29,633 nucleotides of DNA from CAZNYG01 sp964577205. GTDB lineage: Bacteria > Elusimicrobiota > Endomicrobiia > Endomicrobiales > CAIRNS01. Below, piece after piece: positions 1-8,600 of the stretch. The position numbers were made by a program, and so were the translations under genes. The notes beneath the pieces are model-generated. The model was not told the origin of the DNA. It searched no databases and was given only the letters and a program-made list of their open reading frames with translations. Position 1 is the stretch's first letter. Each line of letters opens with the position of its first letter. Where the stretch lies: assembly GCA_964577205.1 (NCBI GenBank), contig CAZNYG010000022.1:1-29633 (forward strand), read 5' to 3'.

Positions 1-2
1 CG

Positions 3-266
3 TTGTACCACGCGGGGCGCGGCCGAAAGGGAGAGTCGTCCATGCCTGAACTGCGTTCAAGGGTTATGACCGCTATGGAAAGGGCGGCCGGAAGCATGCC
101 CGTTTCATCCGGCGAAGGCGCGTCGGCGCTGCGAGACTGGGCAATGGCGCGCGCGGCGCGCGATCATAAATTGTTCCTGGATCCTTTGACCAGCTGGGAA
201 GAGATCAGCGATCTGCGCGCGGTATTCGAACCTCTGGGCGTGGAGTCGTTGTTAAAAGCCAGCTGA
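3..266 (+). CDS. Hypothetical protein, probably C-terminal part of a gene cut by the window edge
   Basis: The frame is open from the left edge to TGA at 264-266, so the gene may begin outside the window. In-frame starts are TTG at 3 and ATG at 42. The ATG follows AAGGGAG at a reasonable distance and would give a 74-residue protein. The sequence is Ala/Arg/Glu-rich and looks helical, with no signal peptide, membrane segment or cysteine. The C-terminal part (DHKLFLDPLTSWEEISDLRAVF) vaguely recalls the C-terminal helical tail of lyase-type enzymes, but I do not recognise the family. It converges on the gene at 394-1086 and shares the terminator at 324-363 with it. I am fairly sure it is coding because of the terminator and codon pattern, but not of its start or function. 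Confidence 0.45.
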   Translation: MYHAGRGRKGESSMPELRSRVMTAMERAAGSMPVSSGEGASALRDWAMARAARDHKLFLDPLTSWEEISDLRAVFEPLGVESLLKAS

Positions 267-323
267 TATTCAATACACTTTCTCGCCCCTTCTTTTCAAA
301 GAAAGGCTGGGGACTAATTCCAT

Positions 324-363
324 AAAAAAAGGAAACCGTCTGTTGTGGACGGTTTCCTTTTTT
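324..363. terminator. Bidirectional Rho-independent terminator
   Basis: A perfect 10-bp stem (GGAAACCGTC at 331-340 with GACGGTTTCC at 348-357) encloses a 7-base loop. Seven A lie on the left and six T on the right, so it has a U-tract in both orientations. It lies between the plus-strand gene ending at 266 and the minus-strand gene ending at 394, and can end both transcripts. Confidence 0.92.
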
Positions 364-393
364 ACGAACGCGAAGCGTTTACAGTGGTTAGTA

Positions 394-1086
394 CTATATC
401 TCATTTTTCGGGAACAATTGCTTATACACTACGATCGCGCAGTTTCTAACCCGGCCGTCCTTTTCCATGGTTGCCACTCCGCGGAGGACGCCTTCAAAAA
501 ATGTCTTTTGCTGTGTAGTCATGGATTTCAGCACCTGGGAGTTATAGGAGATGGCTTCCAGCATGGTGATCTGGGCTTTATGGTTACTGCTCCCCCAGAT
601 CTTATCGGCGACAATACGCAGGCACTGTTGTTTTGTTTTCGCCGAAATTGCTTTATCTTTGGACGCGACAAGCTGCCATAAGACGCGGGATACGCTGGAA
701 ATGTTATAGTAGCCTTTCTGAGCGTTCTCGTTTGCCCATGACGTTTTTCCTGCCATGGCTATGATCCGGCTTACACAGTACTGTTTCACTTTGTCGCTGA
801 CGCCCTTTCCGGTGGTCAATGTCAGCATAAGCTTTTCGGCGGTATAACTGTTGATTTGGTTCTTCTCGATCTTGTCCAGAACGCTTTTTGCCATGGCGGT
901 TGTTACGGTTTTCAGGTTTGAGGGCAATTGTGTCTTTACCGATTCGCTTACTTTGCTGCTGGGAACATTTTTTAAAACAGGGGCATTCTTTCCATTGGGA
1001 GATGATGGTGTTTCAATCTGCCCGGCGATCAACGGCATGCATAACGAAACAACACAGATAACACAGACGAACAATGCGCGTTTCAT
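394..1086 (-). CDS. Secreted alpha-helical repeat protein (HEAT/ARM-like), function unknown
   Basis: The 230-residue product starts at ATG 1086-1084, chosen because AGGAGG lies 5 nt upstream and the first 20 residues form a signal peptide (MKRALF, then a hydrophobic run ending near LIAG). The frame stays open upstream to 1296, but that extension is basic, covers a palindromic repeat and has no ribosome site. The mature protein is Lys/Ser/Thr-rich. From about residue 45 it has consecutive amphipathic helices, each followed by a short turn, as in HEAT or ARM solenoids. No catalytic motif is visible. It is the last gene of the minus-strand unit, directly before the terminator at 324-363. A periplasmic or exported role is inferred from the signal peptide. 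The helical-repeat call is from pattern only. Confidence 0.75.
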   Translation of the reverse strand: MKRALFVCVICVVSLCMPLIAGQIETPSSPNGKNAPVLKNVPSSKVSESVKTQLPSNLKTVTTAMAKSVLDKIEKNQINSYTAEKLMLTLTTGKGVSDKVKQYCVSRIIAMAGKTSWANENAQKGYYNISSVSRVLWQLVASKDKAISAKTKQQCLRIVADKIWGSSNHKAQITMLEAISYNSQVLKSMTTQQKTFFEGVLRGVATMEKDGRVRNCAIVVYKQLFPKNEI

Positions 1087-1107
1087 AAAAACCTCCTGTC
1101 TTGTGAG

Positions 1108-1226
1108 AGCGGCGCTTTTCCTTGTGCGCGCGGCACGCGCGCATTTCATTGATTTTGATTGCCTCCTCTTTGCCGCTTTTCCTTGTGCGCGCGGCACGCG
1201 CGCACGATTCCGGGAAAAGCGCCGCT
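1108..1226. repeat. Palindromic repeat element with 14-bp terminal inverted repeats and two 30-bp direct repeats
   Basis: AGCGGCGCTTTTCC (1108-1121) is repeated as its exact reverse complement at 1213-1226. Inside are two perfect 30-nt direct repeats (1114-1143 and 1175-1204). Each holds a GC hairpin: TGCGCGC, a 5-base loop, then GCGCGCA. The element fills the spacer between the two secreted-protein genes and ends just upstream of the ribosome site of the left one. It resembles a miniature palindromic element or attenuator-like structure. No target-site duplication is obvious. Confidence 0.7.
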
Positions 1227-1308
1227 TTAAAATGCCAGTGGCAGGATCCTTACACTGCCTGGATTTGTTTGACAAGCCCTGTGCGTTTGCCAACAACCCG
1301 TGTCAGGT

Positions 1309-2128
1309 TCATTTTGAAGGAGGCGTGGCGCCGTTCGTGACAAGTTTATCGGAAGCGCCGTNNNNNNNNNNNNNNNNNNNNNNNNNNNNNNNNNNNNNNN
1401 NNNNNNNNNNNNNNNNNNNNNNNNNNNNNNNNNNNNNNNNNNNNNNNNNNNNNNNNNNNNNACGCTTTGTGTTCAGCGACACCCTTGGGAGTGCTGGCTT
1501 CCACGGCGACAAGTTTACCCTTGACGGCAGTCTTTTGGACGGTTCCCGAAGCCTTGTATTCAGCGGTGCCCTTGGGGGTGCTGGCAGCTATGGCGAGTTT
1601 GCTCTTGCCGGCTTGCTTTTTTACTGCTTCGGAAGGAGGCGTGGCGCCGTTCGTGACAAGTTTATCGGAAGCGCCGTACGCTTTGTGTTCAGCGACACCC
1701 TTGGGAGTGCTGGCTTCCACGGCGACAAGTTTGTCCTTAAGGACAACTTCCTTGTCCGTTCCGACAGCCTCTTTGGCCGTGCCGGTTTTTCCCTTTACAA
1801 GGGCCTTCTGTTCTGCCAGCGCCTTGTTGAACGCCGCGACAGCCTGGTTCTTTTCATTTCTCTTGGCCGCAACTGCTTTCGCGGACGCTTTGGACTTCTG
1901 CAGTTTCTGCACTTCGCCCGCGAGCTTGTTGGCCAGCTGGCGCTGTTTTGCGATCTCGGCGTTCTTTGCCTGGATCGCCTTGGCGTCAACATTCTTGTTG
2001 GGAGTTGTCGCCCTTGTTTGCGTGGAAGGAGAGATGTTGGTGTTCTTTTTTCCCGTAGTTATCGTACCCGCGAAACCACAGGGGACTAACGACAGTACCA
2101 GCATCAGCGACATCAATGTTCTTACCAT
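1309..2128 (-). CDS. Secreted Ala/Lys-rich coiled-coil protein with tandem C-terminal repeats (contains assembly gap)
   Basis: The gene starts at ATG 2128-2126, with AAGGAGG 7 nt upstream and a signal peptide (MVRTLMSLMLVLSLVPCGFAG). Residues about 45-115 are an Ala/Lys/Gln-rich helix that probably forms a coiled coil. The rest consists of repeats built on ASTPKGxAE(H/Y)KA and DKLVTNGATPPS. Bases 1362-1461 are 100 N, which shift the frame by one. If the two flanks are joined, the frame continues through the repeat and stops at TGA 1311-1309 after GATPPSK. I take that as the real C-terminus, giving a minimum of about 240 residues without the gap. No enzyme motif is seen. A structural, surface or periplasmic role is inferred. 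It follows the second RND gene by 99 bp in the same orientation. Confidence 0.7.
1316..1732 (-). repeat. Tandem coding repeat, 216-nt (72-residue) period, interrupted by a scaffold gap
   Basis: The 46 nt at 1316-1361 equal 1632-1677, and the 55 nt at 1462-1516 equal 1678-1732. The 100-N gap sits between the two halves of the left copy. Removing it gives a period of 216 nt, exactly 72 codons. A diverged half-unit (ASTPKGTAEYKA) lies between the copies. Confidence 0.85.
1362..1461. other. Scaffold gap (100 N)
   Basis: This is a run of exactly 100 N inside a tandem repeat, the conventional length for a gap of unknown size. Its flanks are adjacent positions of the same repeat unit, so the true missing length is zero or some number of repeat units. 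Confidence 0.97.
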
Positions 2129-2227
2129 GATACGGCCTCCTTAATCAGATGTACCTTACCGACTGCTGTCCAATAGTGGGCAGTTAATTGGGAAATCACT
2201 GGAAAATGTTGTGAAAAAAATGAAAAA

Positions 2228-5200
2228 TCATGGGACGTCCCCGTCCAGAGAGAGCCGGTCGGCCCAGTTCTGCTGCTCGCGCGCCTTTATCCGTCCCCGC
2301 GCGACCAGGTAAACGAACGGCACAAAGAACAGTGTCAGCACGAGAGCAAAAGAAAGGCCGCCTACCACCGTGATAGCCATGGGAGAGGTGGCTTCGGCGC
2401 CTTCGCCCAGGCCCAACGCCAGTGGAAAAAGGTCTATTATGGTGGTCAGCGTTGTCATCATGATGGGGCGTATGTGTTCGGCGGTGCAGTGTATCACCAC
2501 CTGCTCAATGTCCGCGGCCTGGTCTTTTGCCGCAAAGAAGTTATAGCGGTCCACGAGCATGATGGATATGCTTACCACGTTGCCGATAAGCATTATCATG
2601 CCCAGCATGGATATTGAGTTTATTGACTTGAACGTGAAGAAAAGTGTAAATACGGCTCCGATGACCCCGAGCGGGACAGCGGTCATCACGATAAGCGGCT
2701 GCAGCAGCGATTCGAACTGCGAGGCGAGGATCATATAGATGATGATGATCCCCAGCACCATGGCGAAGACCGAAGCCTGCATGGATTCACGCAGCGCGAC
2801 CATTTCTCCGCCTATGTTCGTCGTTATGTCCCCGGAGGGCGGGATGTCGGCCAGCACGCTTTTCAGCTTGCTGACGCCGCGGGAGAAGCTGTTCTTGATA
2901 TTGGCTGTCACCAGGTACGTGCGCTCCCCTTCGTAACGGCGGATCTCGGGCAGGGATTTGACGAACAATGCCTGGCTTACCTGCTTGAGCTGGATCGTCA
3001 TGCCCCAGGGGGAATAGGCGGTCATTTCGGTAACTTTTTCAAAGGTGTCGCGGTCTTCGGGACGCATGCGCACGCGGATATCGTATTCTTCATCCTTCAG
3101 TTTCAGCTTCGTCGCCACGTATCCCTTGATGGCGGCAAGGGACATCGCGGAGATGTCCTGGGTGGACAGGCCGAAAAGAGAGGCGCGTTCGCGGTCGATC
3201 TTGACCTTGAGCTCCGGCACGGTGTCCGAGGGGTTTATCTTTATGCCGTAAAAATCCGGCGTCTCGTTCAGAGCCTGTTTGATCTTTTCCGCGTGCGCTC
3301 TCAGTTCCGTCAGTTCGCGCCCTTTGACCTCTATGGTCACGCCCGAAGAGGCCCCGATATTCGAACCGAAAAGGCCCTGCTGGGTGATGAACTCGGTTTC
3401 CATGCCCGGAACGTTCCATTTTTTGATCTCTTCGCTGACCTCCGCGACCAGTCTGTTCGTGGACATTCCTTTTCTTTCAAGGCGCGCGATGATCCTTGAC
3501 TGATACTGTCCCAGTGATTCAACGGCTGCCGCGCCGCCGGTGTCGCCGGTTGACCCTACCGTCACTGCAAGGTCCTTGATCTCTGTGAAACGGCCGAGGT
3601 ATTTTTCGACCCGTTTCGTCATATCGTCAGTCAACTCAAGCGGCGTATCCGGGCGCATGGAGATGTTCAGGACGAAACGGCGTTCATCTACCTTAGGCAT
3701 GAACTCCTTTGGTATCAGCATGAACACCAGTATCCCGGCGCCAACGTAGACGCCCGTCCAGAACAACATCTTGCGTATGGGCCATTTCAGGACTTTGATT
3801 AGCAGTGGTACGAAGAATTTGTCGGTCAGGTCTTTGCCCGCGGCAATGGACTGTTTCGCCAGGTTGACCTTCATGGCGAGCCGCGGTACAAGGAATATGG
3901 CCACGAACACCGACGCGATCATCGAAAAAGTGATCGTCATGGCCAGCTGTTTGAACAGCTGCCCCGCCATGCCCGCGACGAAAATAAAGGGCAGGAATAT
4001 CGACACGGTGGTCAGTGTCGAGCTGATGATGGGGGATATCAATTCTGTCGTCGCTTCGTAAATTATCTCTTTTTTGTCGCGGCCGGGATCCTTGTGGTAT
4101 TTGGTCAGTATGTTCTCCAGCACGACGTTCGAGTTGTCCACGACCATGCCGATACCCACGGTAAGCCCGCCCAGCGACATCGTATTGATGGATATGTTGC
4201 CGAAATACATCAGGCTCAGCGTTACCAGCATCGTGATGGGGATGGCGATATTGATGATGACGGATGCCGTCATGCTCTTCATGAAAAAGTAGAGGAGAAT
4301 GAATGAGAGCGCGGCGCCCTGCAGGGCGTTCATGTAGATGTTGTCCAGAGAGTTCTCGACGAATTCCGATTGGTCGTAGATGACCTTCAGTTCGACGTCC
4401 CGCGGCAGTTTCGTTTCAAGCTCTTTCAGCTTCTTCTGAATGCCTTTGGACATCGTGATAAGGTTGGTCCCGGACTGGGGGTAAATGCCCAGGGAAACGT
4501 TTTCCTTGCGGTTGTAACGGGAATGCCCGGTGCGGTCTTTCAGCGATTCCCGGATGTCGGCGATGTCCCGGATATATACGATCTTGTCGTTGCGCACTGT
4601 CTCGCCGCGGACGCGCCGCGTGACCCTGCGCGACGACGCGTTCTGTTCCTGCTTGCCGAACGAAAGCGCCGCTATGTCCCCGATGGACTGGAATTCGCCT
4701 ACGGTCTTTACCAGGAATTCCGACTGGCCGTCCTTGATGTTGCCGGCGGGATAGGTTATGTTGGCGTCGCGCAGCGAGCTTATGATATCCGTGATGGACA
4801 CCTGGTTGGCGAGCAGGCGGCCCTTGTCTATCTCGACAAGGATCTCTTTTTGTTCGCCGCCGCGGATATCGACCTTCGCGACGCCGTCGAGCCGTTCGAT
4901 CTCGTCCTTCAGGTTCTTTTTGCAGAAATACCGGAGCTCGGCCATGCGCCACGCGTCTGGTTCGGCCTGTTTATAATTGACGGAAAGGATCATCGCTTCG
5001 ACCTGCATGGGATTGTACTTCAGCACTATGGGGTCGTGGCAGTCCCGTGGAAGCGATTCCTTGATAAGGTCTATTTTTTCGCGCACGTCCATGGCGGCCA
5101 GGTCCATGTTGGTGCCCCAGCGGAACTCGCAGGTGACGATGGACGCGCCTTCCCGCGAGACGGAGCTGACCCGTTTGACGTTCTTGACGGTGCCCACGGT

Positions 5201-5407
5201 CTCCTCGATGATCTTGCTGATCAGCTTTTCGGATTCCTCCGGCCCGGCGCCTTCGTATTTGGTCACAATGGTTATCTGTGGATACTCCATTGACGGGAAC
5301 AGCTCCTGGGGAATGCGCGTCCAGGAGATGATGCCCAGCAGCGCGACACCCACGAACATCATGACGGTCGTGACCGGCCGTTCGATAGGAAGCCTGAAAA
5401 GATTCAT
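2228..5407 (-). CDS. RND-family efflux transporter permease (AcrB/HAE1-like), subunit 2
   Basis: At 1,059 residues this matches AcrB-type inner-membrane pumps, which export substrates from periplasm or membrane through a TolC channel using the proton gradient. Start ATG 5407-5405 has GAGG 7 nt upstream. The order is TM1 (about 12-30), a first large periplasmic loop (about 40-350), TM2-6 (about 357-508), TM7 near 549-566, a second periplasmic loop (about 567-870) and TM8-12 to about residue 1037. The TM4 signature is GIGMVVDNSNVVLENI, with Asp424 at the AcrB Asp407 position but Asn425 where AcrB has Asp408. In TM10 (IGNVVSISIMLVD) the AcrB Lys940 position is Ser946 and the next residue is Ile. 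It lies downstream of another RND gene. A two-permease pump like MdtBC is plausible by inference. The substrate cannot be told. Confidence 0.95.
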   Translation of the reverse strand: MNLFRLPIERPVTTVMMFVGVALLGIISWTRIPQELFPSMEYPQITIVTKYEGAGPEESEKLISKIIEETVGTVKNVKRVSSVSREGASIVTCEFRWGTNMDLAAMDVREKIDLIKESLPRDCHDPIVLKYNPMQVEAMILSVNYKQAEPDAWRMAELRYFCKKNLKDEIERLDGVAKVDIRGGEQKEILVEIDKGRLLANQVSITDIISSLRDANITYPAGNIKDGQSEFLVKTVGEFQSIGDIAALSFGKQEQNASSRRVTRRVRGETVRNDKIVYIRDIADIRESLKDRTGHSRYNRKENVSLGIYPQSGTNLITMSKGIQKKLKELETKLPRDVELKVIYDQSEFVENSLDNIYMNALQGAALSFILLYFFMKSMTASVIINIAIPITMLVTLSLMYFGNISINTMSLGGLTVGIGMVVDNSNVVLENILTKYHKDPGRDKKEIIYEATTELISPIISSTLTTVSIFLPFIFVAGMAGQLFKQLAMTITFSMIASVFVAIFLVPRLAMKVNLAKQSIAAGKDLTDKFFVPLLIKVLKWPIRKMLFWTGVYVGAGILVFMLIPKEFMPKVDERRFVLNISMRPDTPLELTDDMTKRVEKYLGRFTEIKDLAVTVGSTGDTGGAAAVESLGQYQSRIIARLERKGMSTNRLVAEVSEEIKKWNVPGMETEFITQQGLFGSNIGASSGVTIEVKGRELTELRAHAEKIKQALNETPDFYGIKINPSDTVPELKVKIDRERASLFGLSTQDISAMSLAAIKGYVATKLKLKDEEYDIRVRMRPEDRDTFEKVTEMTAYSPWGMTIQLKQVSQALFVKSLPEIRRYEGERTYLVTANIKNSFSRGVSKLKSVLADIPPSGDITTNIGGEMVALRESMQASVFAMVLGIIIIYMILASQFESLLQPLIVMTAVPLGVIGAVFTLFFTFKSINSISMLGMIMLIGNVVSISIMLVDRYNFFAAKDQAADIEQVVIHCTAEHIRPIMMTTLTTIIDLFPLALGLGEGAEATSPMAITVVGGLSFALVLTLFFVPFVYLVARGRIKAREQQNWADRLSLDGDVP

Positions 5408-5501
5408 TAGAAACCTCGTTTAGAAAGACAATGTAAAATGAAAAATGTAAAGTGAAAAACGAAAATCGAAAAACTCTTCCCTTCTCCCTCCGGGAGAAGT
5501 C

Positions 5502-5529
5502 GTGGTAGCGCGCGGGCTTCAGCCCGTGC
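5502..5529. repeat. REP-like palindrome, CGGGCTTCAGCCCG family
   Basis: The core CGGGCT-TC-AGCCCG (5513-5526) is extended by flanking pairs to about 9 bp. The 28 nt here equal the reverse complement of 10601-10628 with a single mismatch, including the GTGGTAGC tail. The same family recurs at 8874-8893, 8929-8946 and 10570-10589, always between pump genes. Confidence 0.8.
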
Positions 5530-5560
5530 TTACGCGAATTCATATCCGCGCCGGACCTGC

Positions 5561-5597
5561 CCTCCCCGCTTAGATTTGTCCTGCAAATCTGGGGAGG
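5561..5597. repeat. Long intergenic hairpin
   Basis: The outer stem is CCTCCCC (5561-5567) with GGGGAGG (5591-5597). The inner stem is AGATTTG (5572-5578) with CAAATCT (5584-5590), leaving a 5-base loop and a 4-base bulge. There is no U-tract, so it is not a standard terminator. It may be a repeat element or an mRNA-stabilising structure. Confidence 0.7.
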
Positions 5598-5696
5598 ATG
5601 AAGCCGTCGCCTACCCCCAATACCGCCTCTGTCTCATACTATAGTCTTGCCTTTGCTTTTCATTTTACATTTTACACTTTACATTTTTCATTGCCT

Positions 5697-8600
5697 TTAT
5701 AGTTCTTCTTCCATCGGTTTGTTGCGGTCGCGGAAGGCTTTGTATCTTTCAACGGCGAATTCCCTGATGCCGCGCGTCATATCGCGCAGCTGTTCCTTTA
5801 TTTCAGGTATCCGTTTTTGCAGATAGTCGTTATAATGTTCCAGTGTCAGGTATCCCACCGGCACTATCAGCAGCGTCAGCAGGGTCCCGGTGATGGTGCC
5901 GAACAGGATCGTTAGCCCCAGCGAACGCCACATGGCGGCGGCTTCGTCCTTGCTCAAGACCATCGGCACAAGGCCGAGGGTCTTCATGAGCATGGTTATC
6001 ATCTCCGGGCGGAACCGTTCGTTGCAGGACTCGAATATAACGCGCAGAAGGTTCGCGCGGCCCTTGCGCCGGGTGTTGATCTTTTCGACGAGAATGATGG
6101 AACTGTACACCACCGACCCGAACAGGATCATCATGCCGATCCACACCCCCAGGCTGATGGGCTTGTCGAAAGCCCACAGGGAAAACGCCACGCCGATAAT
6201 GCTCAAAGGCAGCGCGCACATGATCAACAGCGGCTGCGTGTAGGATTCAAAGAGAGAAGCGAGCACCAGGTAGATAAGGATAACCGTCATCGCGATCGCG
6301 AGAGCGAACTGTTTCCTGTTGCGCAGCGTTTTTTCGTAATCGCCCGAGATCGTGAACGAATAATCTTTGGGGAAGGCCACGCCCTTCAGCACGCCCGTGA
6401 TCTTCTCCGCGGCGGCGGTGAGCCCCATTTGCGCGCGGTTCGCGCTTATCTGGATGAAACGTTTTTTGTTCTTATGCCATATCTCCTGCGTCGATTTGAC
6501 CTCTTCTATCTCTCCCAGCTGCCCGAGGCGCAGGACATCGCCCGAAGGCGACACCAGCCCGAGGAACGGCAGTTCCTTGACCGATTGCACGGAGCCGGGG
6601 ATCAGGCGGCAGATCGTCTCGATCTGTTTCCCTTCCGCCCGGTAGTGCGTGGCTACCAGCCCGCGGAGCTGGCAGTGGAGCACGTTGCCGAGATACTGGG
6701 TGGTGAGCCCGAACAGTGCGACCTTGTCCTGTTCAACCTTGACGTTGACCTCGGGTTCGTCTTCGCGCATGCGGATCTTGATATCGGTAAGCCCTTTCAT
6801 CTGCGAAAGGCGCCCGGAAGAGGCGAATGCCAGCTGCTTGAGCACTTCGTAATCAAAACCGTAGAAATCCACGAACATCTCGCTGGAGCCAGTGGACTGG
6901 GACTCCTGGAAATAGACGAACGCTGGAGAGAACTCGTTGAACCGCTTGCGGAACTCGCTTTTGAACTTCTCCGGATCCTTCTTGACACGCACCTCGATAA
7001 ATGTATGAAGTTTCTCCACCTTGGACGAGACGCGGTCCACGACGGGATAGGCGATAAGGGCTTTTTCCATTTTTTTGACGATTTCGTTCGATATCTCGAT
7101 GCGCGTCGCGGGAGGGAACTGGATGCCGACGCGGAACGTGTTGATGTCGCCGGGATCGATGAATTCCGAGTCTCTTTTGCTCATGACGAAGATCGAGGCG
7201 GCGAAAAGCAGTATGACCGCGGCCCAGATCCATTTCTGGCGGTTGAACGAGAACTTGAGCAGGCGCTGGTAGCCGTGGCGCAGCTTCCGGTACCAGTCCA
7301 TGAAATCCGGTTCGAAGTTGTTCTGCCACCGGTAGCACTGCGGCGGCAGGAAGATCAGCGTGCTGATGACCGACGCGACGAGCGCGAACGTGATGGTCAG
7401 CGCGAACGGAACGTACATCTGCCGGATCTCCGGTTCGATGAAGACCAGCGGCAGGAACACGATCATAGTGGTCAGCGTGGAGGCGAGGATGGGCAGGGCC
7501 AGCTCCCTTGTCCCTTCGACGATCATGGTCCTCTTGTCTGGAAAGGTCCTGCGCAAGTGGTGGAACGAGATGTTCTCCAGGATGACGATGGCGTTGTCCA
7601 TCACGTTCCCGATGCCCATGGCGAGCCCGGAGAGCGTCATCACGTTGAAGGTCAGCCCCGAGAAATAGAAGAACATGACTGAAATGAGCAGGCTCAGGGG
7701 CAGCGTGGTCACGACTATCATGATGCTGCGCATGTTGCGCATGAACAGGAAAAGGATGCCCGCCAGCAGCAGCGCGCCGACGACCAGCGATTCCTCAAGC
7801 GAGGAGATGGCCTTGCGTATGAACTCCGCGTCGTTCTTTACGATCGTTATAATTACGTCTTTGGGATACAGGAGCCGCAGCTCTTTGACCAGTTTCTCGA
7901 TCTCTTTCGACACCGTGATCGTGTTCGCTGTGGATTCCTTCTGGACGTAGAGAGAGACCACGGGGCGGATGTTGAGCCGGGCGAAGGATGTCGGCTCATA
8001 GAAGGAGTCGCGCACCGTCCCGATGTCCTTCAGCCGGATGACCGAACCCGACGGGGTGATCGCCACGCCGGTGTTCTGGATCTCCCTGATGCTTTTGTAT
8101 TCGCCCGTGGCGCGGATGATGAATTTCTCGTCATTCTGCGTTATCTCGCCCGCCGAGATGGATATGTTGTTCAGGTTGATGCGCTGCACTACCTGCAGGA
8201 TGGGAAGTCGGAAAGATGCGAGGCGGGAATTGTCGAGCTCTATCAGGAATTTGCGCTCGCGGCCGCCGCCGACCTCGACGTTGGCGACGCCCGCGATCCG
8301 CATGATCTTTTCCTTGATCTTGTCCTCGGCTATCTCGCGCAGCTTTTCGGACGACAGCGTGTCCGACCCGAGCGAAAGGATCATGACCGGCGTGTCGGAC
8401 TGCTGGAACTTGGCGATGATGGGTTTCTCGACCTCCTTCGGCAGGAGGTGCTTGACCATCGCGAGTTTCTCGCGCACGTCGATAACGATGAAGTCCGTGT
8501 CGATGTTATGGTGGAACCGGAGCACTATGGTGGATTCGGATTCGCGCGACGAGGAGATTATTTCTTTGAGGCCGTTGATCTCGGAAAAGGCTTCTTCCAG

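Larger units (their letters stand above)
5437..5692. repeat. Intergenic block bounded by an 18-bp inverted repeat
   Basis: AATGAAAAATGTAAAGTG at 5437-5454 recurs as its exact reverse complement at 5675-5692, one at each end of the spacer between the two RND genes. Inside lie three further hairpins: CTTCTCCC/GGGAGAAG (5481-5499), the GGGCTTCAGCCC palindrome (5510-5529) and a large stem at 5561-5597. No protein-coding gene is seen here. Confidence 0.75.

Noticed and set aside
1108..1226. CRISPR array
   Set aside because: There are only two direct repeats, each with an internal GC hairpin and enclosed by terminal inverted repeats. No regular spacers or cas genes are present.
851..2089. Long plus-strand open frame (412 codons) antisense to the two secreted-protein genes
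   Set aside because: It crosses the N gap, lacks a ribosome site and signal, and mirrors the repeats of the minus-strand gene. The minus-strand genes have Shine-Dalgarno sites and signal peptides.
4370..5293. Plus-strand open frame of 307 codons
   Set aside because: It is antisense to the second RND permease and has no ribosome site or motif.
5561..5597. Rho-independent terminator between the RND genes
   Set aside because: The stem is strong, but no U-tract follows on either strand.
6429..7682. Plus-strand open frame of 417 codons
   Set aside because: It is antisense to an unmistakable RND permease. Its composition (Asp/His/Arg-rich) is typical of a frame shadow.
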